A stretch of DNA of 64,000 nt, from positions 62,001 to 126,000 of the forward strand of contig CAVZTX010000034.1 in NCBI GenBank assembly GCA_963778375.1, in the 5' to 3' direction. Every line of letters begins with the position of its first letter. Positions within the stretch are counted from its first letter, which is position 1. Shown here in pieces: positions 17,704 to 26,775 of this stretch. The DNA comes from CAVZTX01 sp963778375. GTDB lineage: Bacteria; Chloroflexota; Ktedonobacteria; Ktedonobacterales; Ktedonobacteraceae. Position numbers and translations under genes: made by a program. The notes beneath the pieces are model-generated. The model was not told the origin of the DNA and searched no databases. It saw nothing but the letters and a program-made list of their open reading frames with translations.

Positions 17704-18998
17704 GATGGGAATACTCATCATGAACCTCGACCTGTACCATATCGCAACGCTCTGGCAAGGAGTCAAGAAATACAGCAGGTAGCCCGAACAGCGGAGGCGA
17801 GTTCAGGCAGAATAGACAATCAAGCGGCGATACTTGGTACTGACGAAGCAAAGCATCATTGAAAGGTGAACGGTTGACCGTTGTAGAACGAAAAACAGTG
17901 TCACAGAAATCCCTGACACAGAGGCATGATGGCCTTGAGCGTATAGGTTGCCTGCTGTGGCACGAAAAAGATAAAGGTGATGGTGACTCTGCCCGGTGAT
18001 CCCCACTCACTGCCCATATGGAGTACAAAGAGGAACGGTTGAAATCCACACATGCCATCCTTCCAAAGCAAACGGAAAGCTGAAACTGTTCAAATCGAGG
18101 GCGATCTGTCGGAACGTGACATTCAGATGCTCGGTTCCCACATGACCAAGGTCTATGTTTTTCCATCATGGGTGATGGCTCTACAGATTTGGATTTAGCA
18201 AAATCACACTCCAAGCGTGTCCATCAACGAGCTCTTGGACTGGATTGAGGCACACTCATCCTGATGTACTGCCTCCCGGCGACCCGTTTCCTCCCTCGCC
18301 TGCTCCCAAGCAAGCCACGGTAGCGGAGAAGAAAGAGGCGCCTTCCCAATCTACAACGGAATTTCTGCATGTTCATGATGAAATAACCGCCAGTATCAGA
18401 ACGTTTCTGGCCATTCGACGGAAGGTATAGCCTGCTCTTCTCCTCGATAGTTCTGACGACCTGAAAAGAGGGTGGTTAGCTGTCCTGGGCGGGAAATCGG
18501 TAGGATGAGACGCTGGAACTGGTTGCGAGGGGGTATCGGTGGAACTGCACAAGTACGTGTCGTAAGTTGTGGAAGGGCGTTTGGCAACCGATAGCTATCC
18601 TGGATGGACCTCTTGATTGTTGCTGAAGAGTCTTGCGCAGGCTCGTTTAAGCGCCCTGTACCCGACCAATCCGGCGATCAAGAGGCATACAACCATACAC
18701 AGCACAGAAGATCCAAGTTTTGAACGGAAAACGCTGTCGTAGTGCCAAGCAAAGAAATTCAAAAAGTCGCAACTATGCCCTGTATGAGAGCATTGGCGGG
18801 AGATGTCAGCACTGCGGCAGACAATAAATAAAGAGTTTAACCGAGTCATGAAGATGATTCATATTATATTCATCGCTGTTGGCGACTGGCTCTGTGGTCA
18901 GAAGAGCAAGTCCTCGATATGGCGCTTATCTGGCGAATTTAAGCCTGATCGGCCAGACTCTGAAGACTTTGCCAATCTTGCAGAGGTGTAACTTTAAC
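17704..18998. other. degenerate region between two hutU copies
   Basis: About 1.3 kb without a convincing intact gene. Directly after hutU an ATG at 17705 opens a short frame (MGILIMNLDLYHIATLW...) that stops after 25 codons; it could be the truncated start of a following gene such as imidazolonepropionase, but this is a guess. On the minus strand about 17800-18200 shows protein-like stretches in shifting frames, and 18595-18849 encodes a hydrophobic segment (CMVVCLLIAGLVGY), both without a recognisable family. It reads as decayed coding DNA. Confidence 0.5.
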
Positions 18999-19537
18999 TT
19001 GAGGCGTGGCGTTATTCCTGATAGGGTGACGGATCAAACATCTGCCCATGATACGCTGAATGGCTACATTCCTACCGGTCTCTCTCAACAGGAGGCGGAC
19101 AAATTGCGCAAACGCGATCCACAGGGATATATTGCGCGCTCTCTTGAGTCTATGGTGACGCATGTACGGGCGATGCTGGATATGCAGAAGATGGGCGCAA
19201 TTGAGGTTGAGCTATGGCAAGAACCTACGTGGGCAGGCATTAGCGGCTGGCGAGACGCACGCGTTGGATTTTCCAGGATTCGTTCCTGCCTATATTCGCC
19301 CGCTTTTCTGTCGCGGCAAAGGTCCATTTCGCTGGGTAGCGCTCTCAGGTGATCCCGAAAATATTTATCGCACCAGTCAGGTGATCGTTGCTGACGGTAC
19401 AAGAGGCGGCGGAACGGCTTTCAAGGGTGCTGACGAATGATCCGGGGACAGGCGTAATGCGCCACGTGGATGCCGGTTACGAGGAGGCCATCACATTTGC
19501 AAAGGAGCAGGGAATCAAGATACCGATGATAGAGTAA
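18999..19537 (+). pseudogene. hutU: decayed second copy of urocanate hydratase
   Basis: Three consecutive fragments in different frames align in order with urocanase: LRRGVIPDRVTDQTSAHDTL... to MQKMGAIE (18999-19205), then ALDFPGFVPAYIRPLFCRGKGPFRWVALSGDPENIYRTS (to about 19377), then, after a missing piece of about 150 residues, VIVADGT and, in a third frame, GVMRHVDAGYEEAITFAKEQGIKIPMIE-stop at 19537. The N-terminal half is absent. The sequence is clearly different from the copy at 16035, so this is not a simple recent duplication. It lies five bases before the stop of the convergent FHA gene. Confidence 0.88.
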
Positions 19538-19542
19538 GCTCG

Positions 19543-20754
19543 CTATGACCCTGAAGTAAGATCATCGATCTTCCAGATAGTGCCCTCTTTGACCAGAGTC
19601 ACAATATAAACGGCTGACTGCCCGGTAGAACTAAAAAATGTCATACTGCCTGTTGCAGTAGTGGACGATACTTCGGGTGTGCTGTGTATACAAGAAGCAA
19701 TTCCAGACTGAGCCAAACCAGTGGCAAAGTCAGATTCTGAATTTTGACCCCGTACTCGGGCAGACAACTGGTTATACACCGTCTGGTAATCTCTTGCCTT
19801 AATGCCATTGCAGAAGGCATCAAGGGTTATCGAGGGGGTAGATGGCAACGCGTTGATCTTCCAGTTGTTATTGTTATCTTGCACTAGAGAAACCTGGCCA
19901 CTAGATCTGCTACCTGAAGAGGAAATCGTCGTCAGGTGGGCCATCGCGGTGTTTCCAGACTGGGCAGATGAGTCATGCGTGCATGAAGTAACCTTGTTCT
20001 CATTCTGAAATTGCGGCTCAGACTGCATCTTTTGGAGTGCAGGCGAGAACTGGTTATACGCAGTTTGATAATCTCCTTTTTGCATTGAATTGCAAAAAGC
20101 GTCAAGCGTTTTGTCAGGTGTAGAGCGTACCACAAAGAAATAGACCAGCACACTCGCCAACAGTACAATACCAACAATACCTATTGGAATCCACAGCCTG
20201 CGACGCCTTCTTCGTGCAGGTTCCCAGTTTATCGCGCGCTCCTCTTCAGGAGGTACACCCGTCATAGTCCCGGCCTGCGGAACATACGAGGACTGTAAGG
20301 GAACTCTATCTAATGAAGAAGATGCTGAATAGCTAGGTTGCTGATATGCTTCTGGCAAATCTAATCCATAAGTGGTGTGAGCATCCTGCAAGGACAAAGG
20401 GGTTTGTGCTTGTCTATAGAACGTTGGAAATGCGCTCTGAGGAACTGCATCACCTGCTGTACCTTCCTGGGAAGTTTCTCTTATCTCATAAGTAAATTTT
20501 GTATTACCGATGAGAATCGTATCTCCTGAATTGATCGGGTAGGGAACATTCCAGTCAAGCCGTTGATCATTGACGAAGGTGCCGAAAGCGCTTCCTAAAT
20601 CAGTGATAGATTTCTCCTCTGGCCGAATCTCAGCATGATGTGACGAGACAGTGTAGTTGCTCACCACAAGCTGATTATCTGAGGCGCTGCCAATTGTCAC
20701 TACCGCATGTTCTAGAATTATTGGTCCGAAGGGGCTATTCAGCACAGCTTCCAT
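19543..20754 (-). CDS. FHA-domain membrane protein with two extracytoplasmic repeats
   Basis: A 403-residue protein, third gene of a tandem FHA cluster. The forkhead-associated domain spans about residues 1-92 (VTIGSASDN, SSHHAEIRP, TDLGSAFGTFVNDQRL), which recognises phosphothreonine peptides. A Pro/Gln-rich linker, a basic RRRRR stretch and a single transmembrane helix (about 190-212) follow. The outside part holds two similar domains of about 90 residues, each starting with TLDAFCN and DYQTVYNQLS-type sequence, of the DUF4878/lumazine-like class. The start follows GAGGAGCGTAGA. Phospho-dependent binding inside, with an unknown sensory or structural domain outside, is inference. Confidence 0.85.
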   Translation of the reverse strand: MEAVLNSPFGPIILEHAVVTIGSASDNQLVVSNYTVSSHHAEIRPEEKSITDLGSAFGTFVNDQRLDWNVPYPINSGDTILIGNTKFTYEIRETSQEGTAGDAVPQSAFPTFYRQAQTPLSLQDAHTTYGLDLPEAYQQPSYSASSSLDRVPLQSSYVPQAGTMTGVPPEEERAINWEPARRRRRRLWIPIGIVGIVLLASVLVYFFVVRSTPDKTLDAFCNSMQKGDYQTAYNQFSPALQKMQSEPQFQNENKVTSCTHDSSAQSGNTAMAHLTTISSSGSRSSGQVSLVQDNNNNWKINALPSTPSITLDAFCNGIKARDYQTVYNQLSARVRGQNSESDFATGLAQSGIASCIHSTPEVSSTTATGSMTFFSSTGQSAVYIVTLVKEGTIWKIDDLTSGS

Positions 20755-20794
20755 TCTACGCTCCTCTAATGCCTAGAGTATGGTTCTATTCACT

Positions 20795-21838
20795 TTACAA
20801 GCCAGACAGGTTATCAATTCTCCAATTAGAGTTGCTATCCTGAATCAACCAGACCGTCGAGGCAGGACGCGAATTCATGGTAAGCGTTGCCATGGCACTA
20901 TTTCCAGACACATTAGGAGAACTATGCGTACATGTAGTTATCCTATTGCTAGCAAAGGAGTCGGCAAAGCTGGCCTCGGTAACTAGCCCCTGCAAACCGG
21001 GAGATAATTGATTGTAGGCCGCTTGATAATCTTCGCTTTGTAAAGCGCTACAAAAGCTATCGAGCGCTCTAGCAGGGGAGTGGAAGCTTCCGAAAAGAAA
21101 AGCGACGACGAGTATAACAAGCGCAGTGAGGCCTGCGGCAAACCAGATCTTGCGGCGGTTTTCCTTCTTGAGGAGCGAAGCCACCGTGTAAGTAGGATGC
21201 TCAGAAGATTTCAGAGATGAACCGGAACCGAGCGGACTTGCCGGAGCTATGCCTCCTGTCGGCGCTGGTACATATGGAGCATACGGGACAGCCTCTTCGC
21301 GTCCCGAAGAGAGAGAGGCTGGAGCGAACGGATAATGGTGCGAAGGGTCTTGTGGCTGCACCAGATTGGAATCCCGTCGGGGGAACAAGCTACCTGCGGC
21401 ATCTACCTGACCTGGATCTCCATTAGGAGCATTTTCCACCTGAGGTGTTCCTCCACCCATTGAAGCGCTGGATGGAGCAGTCGGGTCTAGATGGCGATCA
21501 AAAGGTGGACCATCTTTTAATTCCCTCCGGTCTCCGGAAGGAGCGCCGATCACTTCGTAGTTGAAAACAGCATCACCAATGTAGATTGTATCATTGGGAT
21601 GGAGCAACGCAGGAACATAGTAATCGAGTCGCTGTACATTCACATAGGTACCAGTCGTGCTACCAAGATCTATAATTGTATGGCTATGCTCTCCATCTCC
21701 CCCCGGTCGAATTTCAGCATGATATGGTGCCACCTTGGGATCGTTGATAACCACGTGATTATCCTGTGCACTTCCAATCCTCACCACATTTGAACCAAGC
21801 GTCATACGGCCGGATGGGTTGGTCAGCATTGCTTCCAT
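20795..21838 (-). CDS. FHA-domain membrane protein
   Basis: A 347-residue paralogue in the middle of the cluster. FHA domain in the first 100 residues (VVRIGSAQDNHVV, APYHAEIRP, IIDLGSTTGTYVNVQRLD), then a long disordered Pro/Ser/Gly linker, one transmembrane helix (about 228-250), and a single extracytoplasmic domain (ALDSFCSALQSEDYQAAYNQLSPGLQ). The ATG at 21838 stands behind AGGAG with about ten bases of spacing; the frame is open 20 codons further up but without a better start. It is 19 bases after the end of the first FHA gene and 40 bases before the third. Confidence 0.85.
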   Translation of the reverse strand: MEAMLTNPSGRMTLGSNVVRIGSAQDNHVVINDPKVAPYHAEIRPGGDGEHSHTIIDLGSTTGTYVNVQRLDYYVPALLHPNDTIYIGDAVFNYEVIGAPSGDRRELKDGPPFDRHLDPTAPSSASMGGGTPQVENAPNGDPGQVDAAGSLFPRRDSNLVQPQDPSHHYPFAPASLSSGREEAVPYAPYVPAPTGGIAPASPLGSGSSLKSSEHPTYTVASLLKKENRRKIWFAAGLTALVILVVAFLFGSFHSPARALDSFCSALQSEDYQAAYNQLSPGLQGLVTEASFADSFASNRITTCTHSSPNVSGNSAMATLTMNSRPASTVWLIQDSNSNWRIDNLSGL

Positions 21839-21857
21839 AATATAGTTCTCCTGTTTC

Positions 21858-22772
21858 TTAGCTACCCTCTCTGCTGATCTTCCAACCTCCATTTTCATTC
21901 ACCAGTGTGTAGTTAACCGGGCCTGATTTACCATCGTTAAAGGTATAGGTAATCGTGCCTGTGGCAGCGGAGCCATTCTGGTTCACGTTGCTCACAACGC
22001 AGCCACTCACTCCTCCGAGTGGAGCGATGCTCTGTTGCTCAAGACTCGTGTATTGTGATTCAGTGACCTGGCCCTGAAAACTGTTCGATGTCAAACTATA
22101 GGCACTATGGAAATCTCCGCTCTTGACATCACTACAGTAGCTAGTTAGTGTCTTGGTCGGCGTAGAAGGCAGTACAACCGCAAACAGTACAATCAAGAGC
22201 ACGAGCACGATAGCAGCGCCAGCAATCAGACCGTAGAGAAGATTTCAATTCCTCCTCGGTGCAGTCGTCGTAGCGGCTCCAGCTCCAATGTAGTCAGGTA
22301 TTCCATATCCAGGTTGGGCTGGAGGGGGTGCATAAGATGGATAAGAAGCTGGAGGGGGTGGATATGCTTGTTGTGGTGGCGCGTACCCTGCATCGTAACT
22401 GGTATAAGGAGGTGGGGCGGCAACAGTTGGTTGATAGCCAGGACTATTCCCTTGATTAGCATACATGGTTGCATCTTGTGCGAATCCACCAGGTGCCTCA
22501 TATGTGAAGACCGTATCACCAATGCGCACCCTATCGCCGGGATTAAGCACACGAGGAGCATTCCTTTCGAGTCTCTCCTCATTGACAAAGGTGCCATTGG
22601 TGCTACCCATGTCAGCGATAGTGTACCCAGGTCCCGCTGGGCTAATCTCAGCATGATGTGATGAAGCCTTCGCGTCATTCACAACCAGGGCATTCGTCGC
22701 GGCACGCCCCATAGTAAGAACAGCAGGCCCAAGCGTTGTTGGTCCAAATGGCCCATTCAATACTGCATTCAT
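21858..22772 (-). pseudogene. FHA-domain membrane protein cut by an in-frame TGA
   Basis: First gene of the cluster. Residues 1-95 form an FHA domain (VLTMGRAATNALVV, SSHHAEISP, IADMGSTNGTFVNEERLE), followed by a Pro/Tyr/Gln-rich linker. At 22245-22247, exactly before the transmembrane helix, an in-frame TGA ends the 175-residue product. The same frame then continues without loss through NLLYGLIAGAAIVLVLLIVLFAVVLP and an extracytoplasmic domain like those of the other two genes, to 21858. The start follows AAGGAGACTTGTATT. A single-base change would restore a 304-residue membrane protein. As it stands, the gene would make a soluble FHA protein. Confidence 0.85.
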
Positions 22773-22988
22773 AATACAAGTCTCCTTGATAAAAGAGAAA
22801 TAAAACAATAATGCCGGGATATCTAGCCTGGGATCAAAGAATGCCGCACAATATACATCAGTCTAAGAAAAAGGCTATAAATTCTGATTGTATCGCATCC
22901 TTATGACATATAGTCTAGCACACTCATAGAGATTCTGTCGAGATAAAAAAGCAAGCAATTGAGAATATTGTTGCCGCGACCTTAGAAA

Positions 22989-24224
22989 ATGTGCGAAAAT
23001 GTCAGCATGTTAAACACTCTGACTATCAAAGAATACGCTTACTCCCTCGGTTTCGACATCGTTCGAATCACCAATTCCCAAGCTTTCCCAGAAGCCGAGC
23101 GTATCATTAAAGAGCGTATCGCACAAGGGTTGATGGATGGACTCCCCTGGTTCACAGCCGAACGCGCTGATGTCTCCTGTCACCCTGATGCTCTATTGCC
23201 CGGCGCGCAATCGATCATTGCCCTCGCTGTATCCTACCTCACGCAGTTGCCTGATGAACCAGAGGACGACAGCACAGAACCACGTGGAAGTATCTCTCGC
23301 TATGCCTGGGGTGACGACTATCACGAGATCATCAAACCCAAATTGCACCAGTTCGCTACATGGCTGCATGAGTACGCTCGTAGTGAAGTGAGCGAGGTTG
23401 AGACACGCCTCTTTGTAGATACAGGGCGCATGGTGGATCGCGCAGTCGCGCAGCGAGCCGGACTTGGTTGGTATGGCAAAAACACGAACATTCTCACGAA
23501 AGGCTGGGGGTCCTGGATCTTTCTGGCAGAAATCGTTACCAATCTGCCGCTCGGTGGCACGGATGCAAGTCCTTACGACTCACCTTCAAAAGCTAGCTGT
23601 GGCAACTGCGAAATCTGTCTTCACGCCTGCCCCACCGGAGCTTTACCTGCGCCCTATGTCCTTGATAACACGCGTTGTATCTCCTATCTGACTATCGAAC
23701 TACGCGGCAGCATCCCGTTGGAGCTGCGCCCGTTGATGGGCAACCTTATTTTCGGCTGCGATATATGCCAGCAAGTTTGCCCTGTCAACAAAGTTGTTGA
23801 GAAACGCCTCGGCCTACGTAAGAGCACGGGCGAGGGTAATCCGGCAACTCAGCCAGCGCACTTTCATCCCCGTGCAGAGTTTCAACCACGTGCGAGCATA
23901 GGCAGCAACCCTGAACTCATCCCACTACTTTCACTGACTGAAGAACAATTTCGCCAGCAATTTCGCCTCAGTCCTATCCGGCGCACAAAACGTCGAGGGC
24001 TGCTGCGCAATATATGCGTTGCGCTTGGAAACAGCGGTGACATACAGGCTGTACCGGCACTGATTGGCGCACTGCATGATGCTGAGCCACTCGTACGTGC
24101 ACACGCGGCCTGGGCACTTGGGCGTATTGGAGGAGAACAGGCCAAACAGGCATTGCAAGATGCGTTGCAAGATGAAGAGGATGCCGAAGTACAGAAAGAA
24201 ATATCCTGTGCACTGGAAATATAA
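22989..24224 (+). CDS. queG: epoxyqueuosine reductase
   Basis: A 411-residue cobalamin and Fe-S enzyme that performs the last step of queuosine synthesis in tRNA. The family signatures are present: VDTGRMVDRAVAQRAGLGWYGKN near residues 143-165, two 4Fe-4S motifs CGNCEICLHACPTGAL (near 207) and FGCDICQQVCPVNK (near 253) with the intervening CISYLTIELRG. The C-terminus carries a HEAT-like repeat pair (DIQAVPALIGAL, DAEPLVRAHAAWALGRIGG), common in longer QueG proteins. An ATG at 23007 is an alternative start; neither has a clear binding site. Single gene, no queuosine operon next to it. Confidence 0.93.
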   Translation: MCENVSMLNTLTIKEYAYSLGFDIVRITNSQAFPEAERIIKERIAQGLMDGLPWFTAERADVSCHPDALLPGAQSIIALAVSYLTQLPDEPEDDSTEPRGSISRYAWGDDYHEIIKPKLHQFATWLHEYARSEVSEVETRLFVDTGRMVDRAVAQRAGLGWYGKNTNILTKGWGSWIFLAEIVTNLPLGGTDASPYDSPSKASCGNCEICLHACPTGALPAPYVLDNTRCISYLTIELRGSIPLELRPLMGNLIFGCDICQQVCPVNKVVEKRLGLRKSTGEGNPATQPAHFHPRAEFQPRASIGSNPELIPLLSLTEEQFRQQFRLSPIRRTKRRGLLRNICVALGNSGDIQAVPALIGALHDAEPLVRAHAAWALGRIGGEQAKQALQDALQDEEDAEVQKEISCALEI

Positions 24225-24406
24225 ACACACCCACCGCAGAATCACTTCCTCAATTTGACCAAGATCGGGTAAGCCCGCTTGTTTCCTTGAACGAGTAAAA
24301 CTAGCCAGAATGTACTAGAAAAGATTGACGAACATTGATCGGGACACTATGCTTGGTCATAGAGTACACAAGGGGTATTAATTTTTGTGGAGGGAAGTTC
24401 CCCATC

Positions 24407-25444
24407 ATGAAATATTTTTTCTGGATCGCATTCGCAGTCTTTCTTGCAGCCTCAATTCCGCATGTGGCCTACTTTTTTGCTTCATTTGAACCATCTCAGG
24501 GGTCTGAAGGTGTATGGTGGTGGGGAGTGAGTTATGCTATTGCCATTAGTATTGATGTTACCGTCTATCTCCTTTCCTGGACGGCCTTTCAACGTTATCG
24601 GCGTTACCGCACACCCAAAGCCGTATGGCAACACTGGCTGCTCATCGTGATGTGCACCATCTTCTCCTGGGCGGTCAATTGGGCCTATGCTAAGCAGTTT
24701 CATAACACGGCCATGTTGAGTTCCGCCGAAACGGCAGCTCCCTGGTTAACAAGCATCTTCCCTTTCATGGCCAGCGCCTTTCCTTTGCTCGGCATTGTCT
24801 ATACGATGATGGCTGAGACTATCACTGAGACAGAGGCCGAGGAGAAACGCGAAAAAGCCCAACAATTGACGGCACTGACAGAACTGGCCAAACAGACAAA
24901 TCTGCCAATCACCACTTTGCGCCGTGCCCTCACAAGTGGAAGTCGTTTCAATCCTGCGAGTTTACTGGCAATGGCCAAACACACATCTTCAGAACCAACA
25001 ACTGTCACTGCTACTTCACCTGTTCCTGACACTCCACTCGCGTCTGCCACCAGCGATGTAAATACACCGATTACCGGTCAGATTGTCGCGATTGGCGGGG
25101 AGGTAGGGACAAACCATGGCTCCTACACTTCGACGAATGAGCAAGCAGGAAATCCGTCAGCGGCCTTTCTATCTAGTGAAGGCAATCCTGACAAACTTCA
25201 GATGACTATTGAGGCGCTTAAGGCAAACCCGCATATCACTGACCAGGCGCTGGCGGAATATCTTTCATTGAAACGTCCGGCAAGTGCCCGCTTCTGGCGG
25301 CTCAAGGCTATTGAGATTCTGAATACATCTGGAAGACAAGGGCAGGAGACCCATGAGGGGCAATCGATGGGCACCAGTTCTCTAGGACATAGCAACCAAT
25401 GGATACCACCTGCCGGGGTTACTAATGGTAATCATCGCAGCTAA
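24407..25444 (+). CDS. four-helix membrane protein with C-terminal helix-turn-helix-like domain
   Basis: A 345-residue protein. The first 145 residues hold four transmembrane segments (FFWIAFAVFLAASIPHVAYFF; YAIAISIDVTVYLL; WLLIVMCTIFSWAVNW; FPLLGIVYTMMAETI). A charged helix follows (EAEEKREKAQQLTALTELAKQ), then a Ser/Thr/Pro linker, and a C-terminal segment of about 45 residues (DKLQMTIEALKANPHITDQALAEYLSLKRPASARFWRLKAIEIL) that looks like a winged helix. The layout recalls SpdB/DUF2637-type proteins of actinobacterial plasmids, but I do not claim homology. The ATG at 24407 begins the first membrane helix; a GGAGGGAAG lies 11-19 bases upstream. Function unknown; a membrane-held DNA-binding protein is one reading. 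Confidence 0.65.
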   Translation: MKYFFWIAFAVFLAASIPHVAYFFASFEPSQGSEGVWWWGVSYAIAISIDVTVYLLSWTAFQRYRRYRTPKAVWQHWLLIVMCTIFSWAVNWAYAKQFHNTAMLSSAETAAPWLTSIFPFMASAFPLLGIVYTMMAETITETEAEEKREKAQQLTALTELAKQTNLPITTLRRALTSGSRFNPASLLAMAKHTSSEPTTVTATSPVPDTPLASATSDVNTPITGQIVAIGGEVGTNHGSYTSTNEQAGNPSAAFLSSEGNPDKLQMTIEALKANPHITDQALAEYLSLKRPASARFWRLKAIEILNTSGRQGQETHEGQSMGTSSLGHSNQWIPPAGVTNGNHRS

Positions 25445-25480
25445 CCTGTACTTTTGCTGAGCTTAATTCATGTTCTTGAC

Positions 25481-25510
25481 TTGACGATTCGCTAAATGGT
25501 ATGGTAAACT
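25481..25510 (+). promoter_or_regulatory. candidate promoter of the 97-residue protein gene
   Basis: TTGACG at 25481-25486 and TAAACT at 25505-25510 with an 18-base spacer. The implied leader is about 175 bases long and contains a short hairpin (GAGGGATCACCCTC near 25560). Confidence 0.45.
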
Positions 25511-25692
25511 TATTTGGTGTGATGTAAGGCTGAAAATTTTTCGGGGCCAGCGGAATGTGCCGAGGGATCACCCTCGTGGGTACCCTTTCAATCCGTTCGG
25601 ACTCCTACAGTCATGCGTATTGCCGTTCGACAATGCAGTCCACAAAAGTACAAAGATCGTCTATCTCCAGCAACACACTTAGGGAGGAATTC

Positions 25693-25986
25693 ATGCGGGC
25701 CACGTTCAGTTATGCCAGCATCTTGCACACTGTTGGTCAGGTGCTCGATCAAATCGGCGTGAAAAGCATCGCAATCCACGAAGAAGAGGATGGACTCTTC
25801 GTTGAAGGGTTCAACAGTGACGGGCAGCTTCAAGTTCAGATGCGTTATGACATCCCCAGTCTCTATGAACTGGTGAGTCGAACCGAGGATCATGTAGAAG
25901 AGCGTAGTTCAACAGTGGAAAATGAAGGAATTCTTCATCGCTTCCTCGTTGAACACAAGGGAGAACTGGTGGGTGCTTCCCGCTAA
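25693..25986 (+). CDS. hypothetical 97-residue protein
   Basis: A small protein starting MRATFSYASILHTVGQVLDQIGVKSIAIHEEEDGLFVEGF. The start is fixed by AGGGAGGAATTC directly ahead of the ATG, although the frame is open upstream. Predicted alpha/beta, soluble, acidic at the end, no signal peptide. I do not recognise a family. It has its own promoter-like sequence and long leader, and a hairpin terminator about 100 bases downstream, so it appears to be a single-gene unit. Confidence 0.65.
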   Translation: MRATFSYASILHTVGQVLDQIGVKSIAIHEEEDGLFVEGFNSDGQLQVQMRYDIPSLYELVSRTEDHVEERSSTVENEGILHRFLVEHKGELVGASR

Positions 25987-26085
25987 TATATCCCCCATTT
26001 CTAGTTTGTAGGGCTCAGTTGATTACGGCCACTGCCGATTTCCCGGCTACCGCTTCAATACCCCTATGAGTAGATAAGCAGAAGG

Positions 26086-26130
26086 ACCGGGGTGAGTTAC
26101 CTATCCAGACAGGGTTCCCCCCGGTTTTTG
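26086..26130. terminator. hairpin terminator between convergent genes
   Basis: ACCGGGG (26086-26092) pairs with CCCCGGT (26119-26125), then TTTT. It lies between the 97-residue protein gene and the hxlR-type gene and can serve the plus-strand gene. Confidence 0.6.
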
Positions 26131-26145
26131 TATAGATAAATGATG

Positions 26146-26496
26146 CTAGGACTCGTCACATAGCCACTGTTGGCCATAACTGCGCATACTCTCAACTACA
26201 TCTATCAGGTCATGTCCCTTTTCGGTCAAAGAGTACTCTACACGGGGGGGCACCTCTGCAAACATTTGGCGGAAAATGATGCCCTTTTCTTCAAGGGAGC
26301 GTAATCGTTCGGAGAGGGTTTTGGGACTAATACCCGAAAGTGAGCGTTCGAGTTGGTTAAAACGTTTGACACCGGAGGCTAAATCACGGATAATAAGCAA
26401 CGTCCATTTCCCGCTAACGATCCTGGCAGTGCGGGCGACCGGACAGATCGCATTATCGAGGTGATTCGAGGTTGTTATTTCCATACCATGTACCAT
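26146..26496 (-). CDS. HxlR family transcriptional regulator
   Basis: A winged-helix regulator of about 116 residues with all HxlR landmarks: CPVARTARIVSGKWTLLIIRDLASGVKRFNQLERSLSGISPKTLSERLRSLEEKGIIFRQ and a C-terminal wing PPRVEYSLTEKGHDL. The single conserved Cys of the N-terminal part (AICPVA) is present; in relatives it can be redox active. Start is uncertain: ATG at 26496 or 26484, with no good binding site; the frame is open further upstream. It is transcribed away from the NYN-domain gene and may regulate it or itself; no operator was identified. Confidence 0.88.
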   Translation of the reverse strand: MVHGMEITTSNHLDNAICPVARTARIVSGKWTLLIIRDLASGVKRFNQLERSLSGISPKTLSERLRSLEEKGIIFRQMFAEVPPRVEYSLTEKGHDLIDVVESMRSYGQQWLCDES

Positions 26497-26775
26497 GTTT
26501 GTCTGTGAGCGGGCGACCAGGCTACACGATCTAAGTTGATTGCGTATAAAAAGGCCCACTCTTACGAATATTTTAGAATATATCATAGTCATTACGTAAA
26601 GTAAAGCGTAGACCTCTCGACTTTACCCATAAAGTATGATATGCTCATAGTTATACGGTTATATTGTTACACAGGTGCCCCGAATTTAGGAGTACCCACC
26701 ACAATAGTACCTGAGTACCTGAACAATCCATACATCTTGGTCTGCGCGGTTTCTCCCTTATGAGAGGAGAAGATT

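Noticed and set aside
18595..18849. 84-codon minus-strand frame with a hydrophobic segment as a real membrane protein
   Set aside because: No ribosome binding site, no recognisable family and surrounded by decayed sequence; kept only as part of the degenerate region.
22245..22247. TGA read as tryptophan or selenocysteine in the FHA gene
   Set aside because: All other genes in the window use TGA as a stop, and no selenocysteine element is visible after it; a nonsense change is simpler.
25510..25692. Riboswitch in the long leader of the 97-residue protein gene
   Set aside because: One small hairpin is visible, but I cannot match any known riboswitch core.
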